From positions 17,168,087 through 17,232,086 of the forward strand of contig CM119266.1 in NCBI GenBank assembly GCA_051294375.1: a stretch of DNA of 64,000 nucleotides, written 5' to 3'. The notes under the pieces were generated by a model. It saw only the letters and a list, made by a program, of their open reading frames with translations, ran no database searches and was not told the DNA's origin. The DNA comes from Paraspadella gotoi (taxonomy: Eukaryota > Chaetognatha). This document shows positions 9,999 through 23,696 of this stretch, piece by piece (within the stretch, counting starts at the first letter, position 1; each line of letters starts with the position of its first letter). Position numbers and translations under genes: made by a program.

Positions 9999-12900
9999 AT
10001 GAATAAAATGAAGTTAACCATTTTGCTCGTTTTCATCTGCGCCTGCCTTTTGCTCAAGTTTGCCCTGTAATCAAGGGAAAAAAGGAATGTAATGAATAAG
10101 GGTCTATCTGCTTATTTGATGCCAAAAAGAGAAGCGTCATCAATTTGAGAAGAAAGGTTATGTGCGATTCTCGCGATCATGCGGTGGTCTCTGACTATTA
10201 TTGCTGTAAACATACTTGCTGGTGGGAAAAACGAGCCAGAATACGCTGAAGACGTGGGTGGAAGCGTACGGATGAGGTACTGTGTTATTTGTCCATCAGA
10301 AGTGGGAAAAATGCAATTGCAAAAAAGTCGATCTGGAACAACTATGAGTGCAGTCTCTCATCTTCGCACAGAGAGTTCCATTCTGCAAAGATAAATTCTG
10401 GTGTAGAACGATAGAAATTGCATCCTCACACAAGAAATGCAACAGCTACAATGTACTGTTGGAAATTTTAACGATGAAAGAGGCCTGTAAAATTGCCATG
10501 CCAACCTGCCCATAACACTTAAAGGGTGGACTAGCCAGGTGTGTCAGGTAATGTGTTTATTGTGGGCGGGCCACAGTGTGTCGAAGATCATGGAACAATA
10601 ATGCAGGCTAAGGTTGTTTGCAAGAAAACTCAACTCTCAGGACATACATTCGCTAATTGCTCGTCATTCTGGTTATTTTGGAAACACAGCTCGAAATTTT
10701 ATAATCAATGATGTAAGAATGCAATGGAAGAGAAATCGGACTTTGCGTCATTGCCTTCACAGATACAATGATTGATAGATTGCTCTTCTCAGCAGTGGGT
10801 TCGGGGGTTGAGATGCATGGACCCGCTTTAAAGACAAAGTTAAAAGGAGGAGTTCAAAAAAATGAAGGATTGTGTTTATCTAGTGGGTACGTACTCGCAT
10901 GTAGTGATAAGTGGGAATCGTGCAGCTAGCCAGGTCCATCTGGCAATCGTTTTACAAAGCCAAAGTTTCCTGAATATAACTATGTTCGCCGTTTTTCAGA
11001 AACTGGTAGTAATTTTTGGCTCGAGTGAACCGTTTGTAATCAACAGTAACTGCAAAAGGAAATGAAAAATTCCTTGCCCCAATGTAGAAATCTTTTTAGA
11101 ACTGCAAAACGACAATGCTTGTAAAGAAAGTTAAGGTTCAGGTGCTAAATGTACTACACAGTATAGATTTCAATATTGAAGAAGTAAATGGACAAATGAC
11201 CCCGATCAAACAAATATTGTCGAATAGCATTAAGGACCTGTCTTCCACTTGTTATGACTGGAAATTGTAAAGAGTCTTATAAAACTCAATCCAATTATTG
11301 GCAAAACAAAAGGCTGCTTTGGAAGACCTCAATTGATTCTGGAAAAATAGTAAAAAAGAAGATATTACTCACAAACACAGTTTAATGTCATAGAGGATTG
11401 AAACACAATTTTATGAAAAGTCAATGTCGGGGCATTACAAAATTCTTTGAACGGTTTACAAATCGCATATAAACGAACTTTCAGTCATCAATTATCGCAA
11501 TATTTTGTTCAAAGATCTAATTATCAAGAGGCAAGACTTGCTGGGAGAAAATATCTGATCTTAAAATCTTGTTAGAAGATACCACTGCCGAAAAAGAACA
11601 AGAAGCTAAATTCGAGTCCCTGGTAAAAATACTGATACAACACGAGTACGATAGTGGTCGCCGCAGAATTTGTTCATCGCATGATAAGACTAGCTTTTCA
11701 GGATAGTTCAGACCCTATATGCAAGCTGATCCTACAGTTCTCTCTTGATGTTGACGATGGCTTGCTGCGGTCGCCAAAGCAAGGGAATAACTTGTAAAAA
11801 TTCATTTTTTGGTAAGTTTACTTCCTAATTTTCCCAGACAGCGAAAAGAATTGGTAAACAATATGAAGGTAAATAAGGAGGCATTATTGCTTTAGCCGAT
11901 TGTTGGAATAAAATAACCAAAAACCTATGATATGAAAGGGCTAAAAATATGTGACTCTTTCAATATCAAGCCCTTACAGACGGCAGACTTAAATCAGATA
12001 TTCAAACTTATTTGGAGGATTTATAGTGATGGTCTGTGGCGATGTACTTTTTGATGGTGAAACTTTGACGTAGTCAACTTGCGGCAACAGGAGCAACGAA
12101 ATCAAGGAATCTGTCGCATAAAACAAAATTAGCAAGCAAGCCAGAGTGTTGCTTATCAATGAGCACTTTGACAATACTTATCAAAGTATGGGTAATTACT
12201 TGAAGGACATTGCAAAAAGGCAAGTTGGAGGTTCATCTTGCCTCCATGCAGATGGCTTCAACTTTATCAAACCTTTTAGGGAACGCAAGTAGATTATGGA
12301 AATAACGAAACTACAATCAAATGATTAGTTTGAGACCTTGAAAAAGCGGTATTTGATTGATGCAGCTTGTCCAAACGAATGACTTACAAATGAACCCAAA
12401 ACCAAATTGAAGGAATTCCTGTGTGCCCAGCTTGAAACAAAAAATATGGATGGGAACCTTGGTCCTCTTATGTCCTTTGACTTTGACCGTGGAGATGTGC
12501 AGTGAATCCACAAACGTTGAAAAATATATCAACTTTCCTAATGATACAAAATGAATCCAGATTTTGAATAACTGATAATATTTCCCGAAGCCAATCAAAC
12601 GAGTCAATGTAATTTCAAATTCGTGACATCAATGGTTAGCCGACCATGGAATGGATTGACCAATATTCCACGAAATTCGTCCCATTTTATACTCAAATCA
12701 ATTAATGTTATTCCTTCCTCCCCAATTCTTCAGTCCTGTAGATGGCCTTTCTAATTCCACCGCATTTGTTTTAGTTGAAAACAAAATCGGGGATGCAATC
12801 TGGGAATTTTCATGATAGATTGATTGGGCGAGAACAGATGTGCTAATGCATGGAGTCTGTAGCAAATACCAAGCCCAGTCCATATGATTTGCCGCGGTGT

Positions 12901-13262
12901 CCAAGCAATGCTAAAGTCTGTTTGACTTCCGAAGGCAAATTTTATGGTCCATGTATCCAAGTCTTCTAGCAAGATTTAGCATTAAGATTCGTACACAACA
13001 ACCAGTCAATTTTAAAATTACCTAAATTGACCCGACTCCCACTGATTCTCAAGGCCAAGTTGAGTTTTGCCTTCAAAACATAAAGAAAAGCGGGAAATAA
13101 AAATTGATAAATGTAGAAAAGAGGTGCCTGCTGTGGGCGAACAAATGGAAATTCCTTACTACAATATTTCTTAATGAATTGAAAGGTAAACGCTCCAATG
13201 CCAAAAGTGTCCCAAAACACTCAAAGGCCTGGTTTGCATGCTACTTTTGCCAATCACACTAA
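9999..13262 (+). pseudogene. Two-SRCR-domain secreted protein gene, frame broken by indels (block B)
   Basis: The ATG at 9999 opens a signal peptide (MNKMKLTILLVFICACLLL). A cysteine-rich stretch follows (CDSRDHAVV, YYCCKHTCWW). SRCR domain 1 (about 10516-10820) shows VYCGRATVC, SWNNNA, KVVCKK, SGHTFA, FIINDVR and DCSSQQWVRGLRC in canonical order, but in different frames. SRCR domain 2 (about 10830-11140) shows VLACSDKWESC, SNFWLE and LPQCRN. Then comes a long region with heptad-like helices (EDTTAEKEQEAKFESLVK), and the C-terminal domain that is intact at 3-641. No introns are needed. Repaired, it would give roughly 1080 residues. SRCR proteins are extracellular or cell-surface binding proteins. 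Because block A is intact over the shared part, I favour consensus error over genuine decay. Confidence 0.65.
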
Positions 13263-15106
13263 GATTTTGAAAAATCCACTATTCGTGATATAGAAGCAAG
13301 ATGACTACTAATGATAAATGACTACTGAACTGCTTTAGAAAGTAAACAATCATGGAGTTATTATAAAAAAATTAAAATGGGATCAGGCATTTTGGATCTG
13401 GCTTTGTCTCGTAAAAAGTGTATTTTATTCATTTATTTTGTGGTGATTTATTATAAAAAAACCTAGGGCCTTATTTTCCCATAACGCCCTATTTACAATT
13501 AAATTAATTTTACGGTTTAAAAGAGTAAGTTAAAAGGTTAGAGTTAGGGATTTGGTTAGTAATTTAAGCTTTTTCTAAGACCATTGCAAGTTCGCAGCAA
13601 AATAAGCCTATCTATAATAGTATAGAATTTATTTACTATCCGACAGACATACAATATTTAGCAGCAGACAGACAGATTTACCTGGAAATTGAGAATGAGT
13701 GACGCTTTGTGCGGCCATCGGAGAGAAGACAACGATGTTAAGTAGATTTAGGATGAGACCTGAGAAAAGGAAAGTGAAATCATTGCTACAAGGACCTTCA
13801 TACACATAATTATAACAATTGTAAAAGTTGATAAACATTCTCCACGTTATCATTAAGGAAGCAGGTACACTGGAAGTTAATAAGCGACCAATGTTTTTGA
13901 GGCAGATAGCTAATTTAATAATATATTCATAAAAGAAATACTTTTTTGTGATAAGCATATAATGAAATATAAACCTAAATTATTTATTAACCCTATTAAA
14001 AATATTGCAGAATAGTAAAATAGATTTTAAATGAAACCCTATCATATATATGAGAAATGATCTAAACTGCTACAATATGTAAATGAGATTGGAGTTCTAT
14101 AACTCATTTATTGTGATTTAACATCGATTATGAGGAAAACGCTTTATGTTTATTTGAGCAATAATATTTCGTTAACATCGGCTTAACCAATAACCATAGT
14201 CATTTGTCGAAGTGTTAATCACCAAATATATGTACTCATACCGCCATATGCGATGACTCTAAGCAACTATAACTCATTGAAATGAACCACGAGTTTTCTG
14301 CCGCGAGACCGGATACTCCCCGCTCATCAGCAATAATATAGTTTTAATCCAGAACCAAAATTCTGGATAATCCGTGGTCATTTGTCGAGATTTCTCATTC
14401 CTCGTTTTTGACTTCGTTTTCCCATTAGCGTCTTGACAACCAATTAACAATGGGCGCCTGTCAAAAGCCTCGTTTGCCCAGTTCGTCCTGTTTTCGTCCG
14501 CATTTATAATGGGAACAGCCACTTCTGTATTTCATTTAACGTTTGAAACCTTTGATTATACTCAGGCTTAACGTAATATTTTAAGGCCGTAGAAAAAAAT
14601 TCACCTTTTCATAGATGATAAAATACAAACAAATTTTGGCCGGGGACTCGTCCAAAAACGACCCGTGGAAAATTAATCTCGCCTCTCTCTCTTCTCTTTC
14701 TCTCTCTCTCTCGTCCTCTCTGTCTCTCTCCTTCGTCCAAACAAAATTAAGTCGTTCGAGATAAAAACCCTTTTATGTCTCTTTTTTTTCATTCAAGTTC
14801 TTCATTTGTTTTTTTCAATCCATAATCTGTTTTTCAGGATTTCTCTTTCTTCTTGCTTCTTCTTCTCTTTTCTCTCTGGTAACTATTTTCTCTTTTTCCC
14901 TATCTCTTTTCTTTCTTTCTTTCTTTCTCTCTTTTTTCTTTCTTTTTTCTTTCTTTCTTTCTTTCTTTCTTTTTTTCCTTTCTTCTCTTATCTTTCTTTT
15001 CTTTATTTCTTTATTTTCTTTCCTTTTTTTTCTATTTTTTCTTTCTTTCTTTCTCCCTTTATTTCATTCTTTTTCTCACTCTCTCTCTATCTGTCGAGAA
15101 TATCCC

Positions 15107-15177
<71 letters not shown>

Positions 15178-15997
15178 AGAGAGCACCGGTTTTCTGGATC
15201 TTACAACGTAAATCAAAACTGAAAAAGATTGTTTTATTTCTAGAATTTTATACGTAAGGACATCTCAAAACTTCTAAAGACAAAAATAAATAATTAGGCA
15301 GTCATAATCCTAAGTAGGTCTAAACCTCTGACGGAAAAAATCCAGAGGTTTTTTAAATATAATCCCTATACCGGCAATGTAGAACAAGGGCAATATGGTT
15401 CATGTTAAGTAATAAGGGCAATATGGTTAATGTTAAGTAAAGTAAAGTGAATTATAGAAATAATTAACAAAAAATTTTGGGAAATCACCTCTTGGATGGA
15501 ATTTTTTGCCATAAAAGTATGACTCCGGATGAAACTCTTAAGAATTCCGATCGCTTTTAGCATTTTGTGTAAAATAAAATTCACCCAAAGCGAGTAGTTC
15601 ATCCTATCAATATTAATAACTAAATGAACATGTAAAGAAAATTTTACGAGCCCTTCAGACACTGGGGGCCAGAGGATCCCTTGAAGTCATTTGTTGAACC
15701 AATCCATCTGATATCCTAAGCAAATAAATTAAAAGATATTTTGATATTATGAACAACAGTTATAGTGGTCGTTCTCGGTCGTCGTAATGTATTCTATAGA
15801 TAAATCATAAAAAAGTTTTTTCTTAACGACGAAACCGAAAGTTTTCAAGAATATTTTAAATTAAGTCCCTGTGTTGTCATTTTCATTACCTGGCATGGTT
15901 GGAAGTGTGGTTAGTGAGGAGAGAGAGAATAGATTATTGGCGTGTATGGGGGAGGATAGATAGAGATAGAGAAAAAAAAGGAAGAAAGATTTGAGGC

Positions 15998-16045
<48 letters not shown>

Positions 16046-16192
16046 AGAGAGAGAGAGAGAGAGAGAAGAAGAGAGAGAAAAGAGAGCGCGGCCACAGATT
16101 ACGTTATTTATTTTGTGTCCAACGCAGTTTTCTTTTCTACAACCATGACAAACGTTCGTCGTTCTCACCTGTTTCCCCATTTAAATTCCCTC

Positions 16193-16288
16193 ATGCAATT
16201 CAGGCAGCCGTCTTTGTCGTCCCGTCGGTCCTAGTCGGTCGTTCGGTCGTCGTCGTCGTCGGGGCGCCGTTGGGGAAATATAGCCCTT
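16193..16288 (+). pseudogene. Block B copy of the valine-rich candidate exon, frameshifted
   Basis: This corresponds to 3564-3653. A missing A after ATGCAATTCA and extra bases in the GTC run destroy the valine frame. The flanking donor (CCTTGTAAGA) is kept. Confidence 0.35.
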
Positions 16289-17491
16289 GTAAGAAAATAT
16301 AAAAAAAAAATAGAAAACAAAAAGATAATTTGGAGGCTAAAAATGTTGTTTAAATATTTTTAGATTTTCTTTGAATGAGGAGGAGGAAAGAAGAGAAAAA
16401 GGAAAAATGGAAAAGGAGAAAAAATTCCAAAGGTCAAAGAACAAGAGAAGAGGAAAAGATAAAAAGAGAATTTTGCAACAATAGTCAAGTATTTTTTCGA
16501 AAAGAATGACAGCAAAAACAAAAGAGTTTTATTCTGAAATTGTACAACCAATATAAAAATTATCCCATTAATTTAATAAATAAGGCTATCTTGTCCTTGC
16601 TTCGGCGGACATATGGATATATTATATTTATTATATATTTACTTTGAATTGATTTTTTAACTATATTTTTTTAAATATTATTTTCTTAACAACACCTATT
16701 TTCTACACAAACTTCCTTCCTTTCTCTCCTCCGTAACACAAATCATTATCGTAATCTGTTACTTATCCCAATAAGGCCTATTACCACAACCCTAGCCCAT
16801 ACTTTAAAATCTAGAACAAACATTTAATTCTGAATTTAAAGTTCAAATGGGGTGGGGGTGTTTCGGAAAAAAAAAAAAAAAAAATGGTCGCTAATTTTCT
16901 TTTCATTTTTGGTCACGATGATTCCAGTCTCTTTATTCCCAATTTGTTTAAATTTATTGTCACGAGATTTAATTATTATTTTTTTTTTTTTTTTTTTTCA
17001 GCTTCCTCCTTCGCGACAACCGGAATAACGAATTATCACAGCGACGTGACATGTGACATGACATGAAACGACATGACTGAATGACATTGTACTTTTATTT
17101 CTGTATTTCGTTCCGTTTACTTGTCTCTACTCACGGACGCACGACGAAGGATCGTCGGAGGAAGAAGATAAACGTAGAAGGCGATTCGTTCGTATTTTCG
17201 CGGGTCTTTCGTCGTAGTCGGCGGATGGGAACCGTTGGGGGGTGCCGATGGAGCCTTGTGGAAAGGGGGTAAGGAATGGAGTGAATGAGATGAATGAGCT
17301 GAATGAATGAAGATAAAGAAATAAGCAGATTAAAGAATTAACGGAATGAATTTGTTAAATAGATAAATGAAGTGATAGAGAATGGATGAATTAATTTAAA
17401 GAAATTACTGAAATGAAAATAAAGGAATTAACATTATAAATTAATTAAACAAATTAATTATTAAATGTAGGGAACCACGGAATTAAATGCT

Positions 17492-17554
<63 letters not shown>

Positions 17555-17869
17555 GAGAGAGGAGACAGAGAGAGAGAGAGAGGAGAGAGAGAGAGGAGAG
17601 AGAGAGAAAGCCATGAGCAATATTACTCGGAATACAAACTTTGGTGTTGGATGATATATTTTAAAAATTCATTTATGAAAAGTTTTAGCTTTATGAACGC
17701 AAAATAACCGTAGTTATATAACAATAGCCTGCAATTTTGACTTAAAGACAGAAAATTCGGTCCGATTCAACATTGTTTATCTTTAGGAATAAAAAAATCT
17801 TTCTAAAAAGGACCTTAGTGCCAAAAAGACGATGTAACCTAGTTACTTTGATCAAAAATAGTTTTAGTA

Positions 17870-17902
<33 letters not shown>

Positions 17903-18476
17903 TCTTCTCTCCTCTCTCCTCTCACTCTCTCTCTCTCTCTCCTCTCTCTCTAAAAGATAAAAAGAAACGCCCCTTGTCATCACATTTTTTAGACAAACTC
18001 GACCATTTTATTCAACTTAAATTTTTTATCTTTTAATTTTTTCTTATGACTCAGATTTTGAATAAAAGGAGAAATCAGAAGAGAAACGAATGTTCAGTAC
18101 TTCGCCATTTTTTTTTGTCGAATTTAACTTCAAATTTTAAATTTATCTAAACTTTTTTGTAAGTATTTTGTGATTTTTTACTCAGTATTATCATATGTTT
18201 TTTTTTATTTATTTGTTCTTCGCTTTTCTTGAGGTTAATTTTTTATTAAAAATGTTTTTATTCTTTTTTCTTTTTTTTTTTTGAACATTTACTTTTGTTT
18301 CAATTATTTTTAACTAAATTTCGGTTCATTTCATTTCTCTCTTTTTCATTTAGAAAAAAGTTTTTATTATCTCGGTCATAATTCTCGGTTTTATCCGACA
18401 TCTCCCCATGTCATTTTCTCCTGTCGTTATTTCTTATAATCTCCACTGTCATCTTTCAGCGACAACCTCAGCCACA

Positions 18477-20484
18477 AAGAAGATCTTCGTCGCCATTTGC
18501 CTTTTTGTCTTCGCTTCTCTCGCCTTCCCGCTCAAACTCACCGTCAGCCTCACCTCGCGTCAACGAAGTCTCATCCTTAGCAGAGGTAAGTTCGATCGAG
18601 CAACACAAATACGAACTGAAAACAGGGATAATTGCTTGATCATGTGTTGGAAATCTTACGTAATTATGTCCGTCTAACATACAATTAACAAATCTTTTTT
18701 TTCCTTCGTTCTCTCTCTTCCCTTTCCCCCTTCCCCCTCTCTCCCTGCTCTTTTCTCTCTTTCTTCCCACTCTGCTTTATTTCCACCTCTTATCCTTCTC
18801 TCCACTCTCCCTCACCCACTCCTCTCATTCTCTCCCCCCTCTTCTCTCGCATACCCCCTTCTCCCCTCCCCTCTCTCTTCTCTTTTTCCCGCTATTCCTC
18901 CCCTTCTCCACTTCTAACCACCTCCCTTCGCCTTTCTCCCCCCTTCTGACCCTCTCCCCCATTCTCCACTCTCCTCTCTCCTCCTCCCGCCCCCTCTCCT
19001 CCACTCTCCACATCCTAACCCCACCTCCCCTTCGCCTTCTCCCTTCTTTTCCCGCTCCCGCCTTTCCACTCTCCCTTTCTCTCCTCCCTCCCCTGCCCCT
19101 TTCCTCCCTTCTCCACTCTCTAACGCGCCACCGTCCCCTTTCTCTCCTCCTCCCCTGCCCCTCTTCCTCCCTTCTCCCTCACTCTCATGCAGCCACCGCA
19201 TTCGCGACAGTCTCCGTAGTCCACGGCACAGACGGCGAGCGGGTGCTTCTCCATTTTGGCAAGAGCTTTGTTTCGGAGCGGCCTTTGAACGAAACGCCCC
19301 GGCCAATTGGGCTGGGTCAGCGAAAGATCGTGCCCACGCGAGCTCACTGCAAACTGTGCCCCGCTTCAAACCTCAGCCGCAGCCTTTTCCTCATTATATT
19401 TTAGTAATTGGCATAATTTTTTTGGGGGGCCTAAAGAATTTAACCGATTTGCTGATACAAAATTATTAATTTTTTTACGCATCAGCTTTAAACTCAAGTA
19501 AATGATTTATATCCAGATAACAGATTTCCTATTTTCTTTCTCGATCAAATTTGAGTTAATACAAAATTTATATTTGCTTTTCTCAATCAGCTTAAAGTTT
19601 TAAGCCAAATGCTTTATACCATTGGCTGATACATAGTTAATATTTTCACCCAGATCAGCTTCAAATTCTCCCTCTAAGAGAGGTCTGCCAGCGGACATCA
19701 GCCTTTCCAACCTGCTCAGCCGCTTAAGCTGCAGAGGTCACCCAGTTTGTTACCAGTTCGTTGGATCCAAACGAACGAAAATTGCAGGTAAAGATTTTAA
19801 CTTTATTTTATTTTTAAATTTATTTATTTATTTAATTGTAGCATTATTAAATTTATTTTAATCTATATCCTTTTGTTTAATTCATTTTAGTTTATTATTA
19901 ATAATCTGAAATATTTTGATTTCCTTTAGTATGAAGGATTATATTTTGTCTGATTTGTTGTGATTTTGATTTTATTAATTCAAGTCATTGATTAATTAAT
20001 TTTATTTATTTCTTATATTTGGTTAAATTTGGTTTTGAATTTAATTTTATATCATTTGTAGTGGGTTTTTATTTGTTGTATTTGATTTTATTTTGGTTTG
20101 ATTTTAATTTGATTAGTAAGATTTAAGTATTCTAGACTAACATCAGCGCTTGACAATACTTAATGCCAAGCATCTGATCCAAATTAAACAATCATTTTGA
20201 ACCTACTCCGACACACGACGGTGTGGATGTTCTCTGTGAAGACTTGTTCGCAGCAAAAATGGTGGCTACATCAAGAGATAAGAAATTGCAGGTGTGATAT
20301 ATAGTGGAAATGTGTTTGTGTAGTATTCTCAGATTATTACATAAACCTTTATTTCTATAGGTCACCCCGACATGGGAAGTACAAGTGTTTGGGTCTGCGT
20401 ATCCTTGGCAACCATGACGAGGGTTGTCCAGCATCAGAAACATCAGACTTTGGGAAAAAGTACATCATTCTCTCAGAAATTTGA
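18477..20484 (+). pseudogene. Block B copy of the discoidin-like gene, frameshifted and lacking its ATG
   Basis: All five exons of 5629-7586 can be followed, including the SIRNIRLWEK region as shifted fragments. The start codon reads AAG instead of ATG (18477-18479), and most exons carry single-base indels. Intron arrays are present with different lengths. It is either a poor consensus of the same locus or a decayed paralogue; the even spread of indels over introns and exons favours the first. Confidence 0.65.
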
Positions 20485-23227
20485 ATGAGTGAATCAGATT
20501 TTTAGGTTTGGCTTTTTGAATTTATTATATTCTTGCTTAGATTTTTCGAAATAATTTTAAGGTTTCGTGTTTGCAGAACAAATGGTTTATTTATTTGAAA
20601 TAGAACAAAATGATTTTATTTTATTTATTTGTTTTGATCCCTACATTAATAAGATTCCTTTCTAAAACGTATATATTTTATTTTTTTTCATCATTACATC
20701 TTTTAATCCGGTATTTATTCATTATTTAATTGTGGTGGTTTTAAGTTACGCCTTTGATAACGCGCAAATAAAATATTTGGTTTCATTTTCATGCTGTCTT
20801 TGTGTAATTTGTTTCTAACTTGAAAAAAGATCATAAGCGCTATTCATTTTCAGACATTTAGTTATTTTGGGATGATGAAGTGAGAGAGAGAGAAAGAGAA
20901 AAATATATTGACTTCCCCAATGCCGAGGTGATTAAAAAGAAAAAAATATTTGTTTGTGGCGCTTGAAGAGGGCTAAAAAAAAGAACAACACTCGCTCTGT
21001 TACAAAACCAAACATGGCAAAGTAAAGGGTCTCTCTTTTCCCTCTCTCTCCTCTTCGTCTCTCTCTCTTTTCTCCTCTTCGATCGTCGTCTTCTCTCTCT
21101 CTCATCGTCTTTTCCTCTCTCTCTCTCTTTTAAATTCCACTCTTATCCATCTCGCCGCTTCTATCTCTCTCTCCTCGTTCCTCTCTCTCTCTCTCTCTCT
21201 CCCTCTCATTCTCTCTCTTCTCCTCTCTCTCTCTCTTTCTTTTTTTCCTCTTTTTTCTCTATCTTCTCCCTTTACACGCGCAATAATTATCTGCAATGGT
21301 CAAATTTTGATCCAAGTCATAAGGAATCATTCATGCAGCCAAGAAAATTATCTCTGGCGTCACTCTCATATCTTTTTTTCTTTTTCTTTCATTCTCTCAT
21401 CTCTCCTCTTGCTCTCATTCACTATCATCAATTTTTTTTTTTAAAAGAAGTAAAATGTTTTTTTTTTAATTGGCTTTAAGCGCAAAATTCAATTAGAATT
21501 TTTTCAAAAAGAAACAAAAAGGAAAAAAAAAAATCGTTGAAGAAAAAATTGAATTCATTTGTATTCAAATTTATTAAAAACAATTTTTTTTAAAAAATTT
21601 TAAAATTCACCGAAGAAAATATTTAGTTTGAGTATCTTAGTATCTTAATGAAGAACAGGAAGGTTCAAGAGCCCCCCCCCGCGCCCCAGTTCCGCTGAAG
21701 CCGCTGCCACCGCCATTTTCCATCGGCCCTCGACTCGTTAAATGTTCCAGGTATCTAGATTTTTTATTAAAAATTATTATTTTTCTTTTACCCATGTTTC
21801 CTTTTCTTTTTGCTTTGTCCCAGTTTTTTTTGGGAAAACCTTTCAAGCAATTTTTCTTATCAGTTTTTTTTTTCACCGAACCCTCTCGCCTCTCCTCTTT
21901 TTCTCTCTCTCTCTCTTCACCTCTTTCTCTGCTCTCCCTCTCTCTCTTTCTCTCTCTCTCTCCTTTAATCCTTCCTATCCGCTCCCCCTTTCGTCTCTTC
22001 ACTGCTGCTTTTGTCTTTCTTTTTGATTGTTATTTTCTCTCACATTTGTATAATTCATTCGTCTCTCTCCTCTTTCTCTCTCTCTCTCTCTCTCCTCTCC
22101 TCTCTCCTCTCTCTCTCTCTCTCTCTTCTCTCGTCGTCTCTCTCCCATCTCTCTCTCGGTCTCTCTCTCTCTCATCCTCCTTTTTATCCTTAGCAAATTC
22201 TCTCTTTTTTTACCTCAAATATTTGCTTTTTTCTCTCCAATGTTCCTTCGGCTGCAGATTCAGTCATTCTCATTGCTGATTTTCCTTTCCAATTGATTTT
22301 TCTTTCCCCCAGCAGGTTTTTTATAACGGGAACAGGTGTCCAAATTTGATAGCAGGTGTTGGTGATAATTACCAGTTAAATAACTCATTATGCGAAGTTA
22401 AATTGGACGGACTGTTGAGTTCAACGAAGTTGACTCGTTATTTGTACATGTGTACAATGTAACAATGTACAATGTAATTGTACATGTACTTTTATTTAAT
22501 TAATTCGTCTTAAGTTGATTAACCTAAAGTTTTCTTCTTTTTTCTTTTTTTTTTTCTTTTTGTTGATGTCAGATTTTTCTATCTTCTTCTTCAAGTCGAA
22601 TGGTTTCTGGTTAGAATAGGGATTGAGAGAGAGAGGAAGAGAGAGAGAAGAGAGAGAGCAGAGAGAGAAGAGGCCCACGGGAGAAAATTTAAATAGCGAG
22701 AAATAGATTAAGAAATTTGAAAGTTTAAGGTAAGTTTTAGGTTAAAGAAAAGGAAACAGAATTAAAATGATTGTTGAAAAAATAAATTCTCTTGCTATTA
22801 TCTTTCAGGTAAGTCACCATTAAAATTAGTAGCAATCCATTTAAAATTATAATAATCGTTAAGTTAACCTATCTTTTTTTCCAGAGGAGGACCTACAAGC
22901 TTTTAAATCAAGACTCTTCTTACAGGTTTAGTTCAATTTTATTTTTAATTAATCTTTCCTAAACTTTTATATTATGAAATTGGTACAACCAATTATATTA
23001 TTCTCTTACAAAATCTTTTTTTGAACCCTAATAGAAAGATACAGTACAATACTTTAGCTTTTGCTTTGAAACGGAATGTAGTCCTATCACCTCTCTCTCG
23101 TCGTCTCCTCTCTCTCGTCTCTCTCTCTCTTCTCTCTCTCTCTTTTCTCTCTCTCTCTCTCTCGTCTCCGTCTCTCTCCTCTCTCTCTATCTCTCTCCTC
23201 TCCTCTCTCTCTCTTCTTTTTATGCGT

Positions 23228-23252
23228 NNNNNNNNNNNNNNNNNNNNNNNNN
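23228..23252. other. Sequence gap of 25 Ns
   Basis: It falls just after a CT-rich tract. Sequence on both sides resembles 36900-37200, so little or nothing is missing. Confidence 0.9.
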
Positions 23253-23514
23253 TTTTATGACGTTTTTGAGTCGCGGATAAAAATAATCAATCTTTAATTT
23301 TAATTCTTTTGCTTCTGTTAATCGTTTTAACTCCATAATTTTTCTTTAATCTTTTGTTTTGATGCTTAAGTTTTATTGTTTTTCATTTTCTCGATAATAA
23401 TCGACTTTCATTTTTTTTTCTTTCGCAACAAACGCGACTTGTGAAAAATCCGTCATTAATAATTTTATTATTTATACTTTTTTTTAATTACCTAGGAAGA
23501 AATTAAACTAAAGA
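23253..23514. other. Short redundant fragment between blocks B and C
   Basis: This 262-base AT-rich stretch is a slightly different version of about 36926-37205 (shared TTTTTGAGTCG, CTTCTGTTAATCG and TTACCTAGGAAGAA). It contains no gene. Its right end is joined to the left end of block C inside an AGAGAG run. Confidence 0.75.
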
Positions 23515-23696
23515 AGAGAGAGATCACATAAATCCCTTAACAACTTATTTCTCAAATCTCTCTCTTACCACCTCAATCTCCATTATTAAACAAATATTTA
23601 TTTTTGAACTTGAAAACCTGCTTTTAGAATTCCGAAAATTCAAGTTTCTGAAATATATATTATATATATAAATAATTGGCAGATTTTCTATTTTAG

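Larger units (their letters stand above)
9817..23227. repeat. Block B: indel-rich version of the locus, repeated as block C
   Basis: From AGAGAGATCACATAAATCCC onward this 13411-base block has the same sequence as block C (23515-36925) at a constant offset of 13698. Thirty or so open frames are the same in both, including broken ones. From about 12605 it is also a version of block A (1-9816) with many one- or two-base indels, mainly in homopolymers, and a few substitutions. Confidence 0.9.

Noticed and set aside
10179-10394. 71-codon frame within block B as a separate small gene
   Set aside because: It is an out-of-frame fragment of the N-terminal part of the broken SRCR gene.
12317-12607. 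Minus-strand frames across the SRCR gene in blocks B and C
   Set aside because: They are antisense to a recognisable plus-strand coding region whose own frame is broken by indels.
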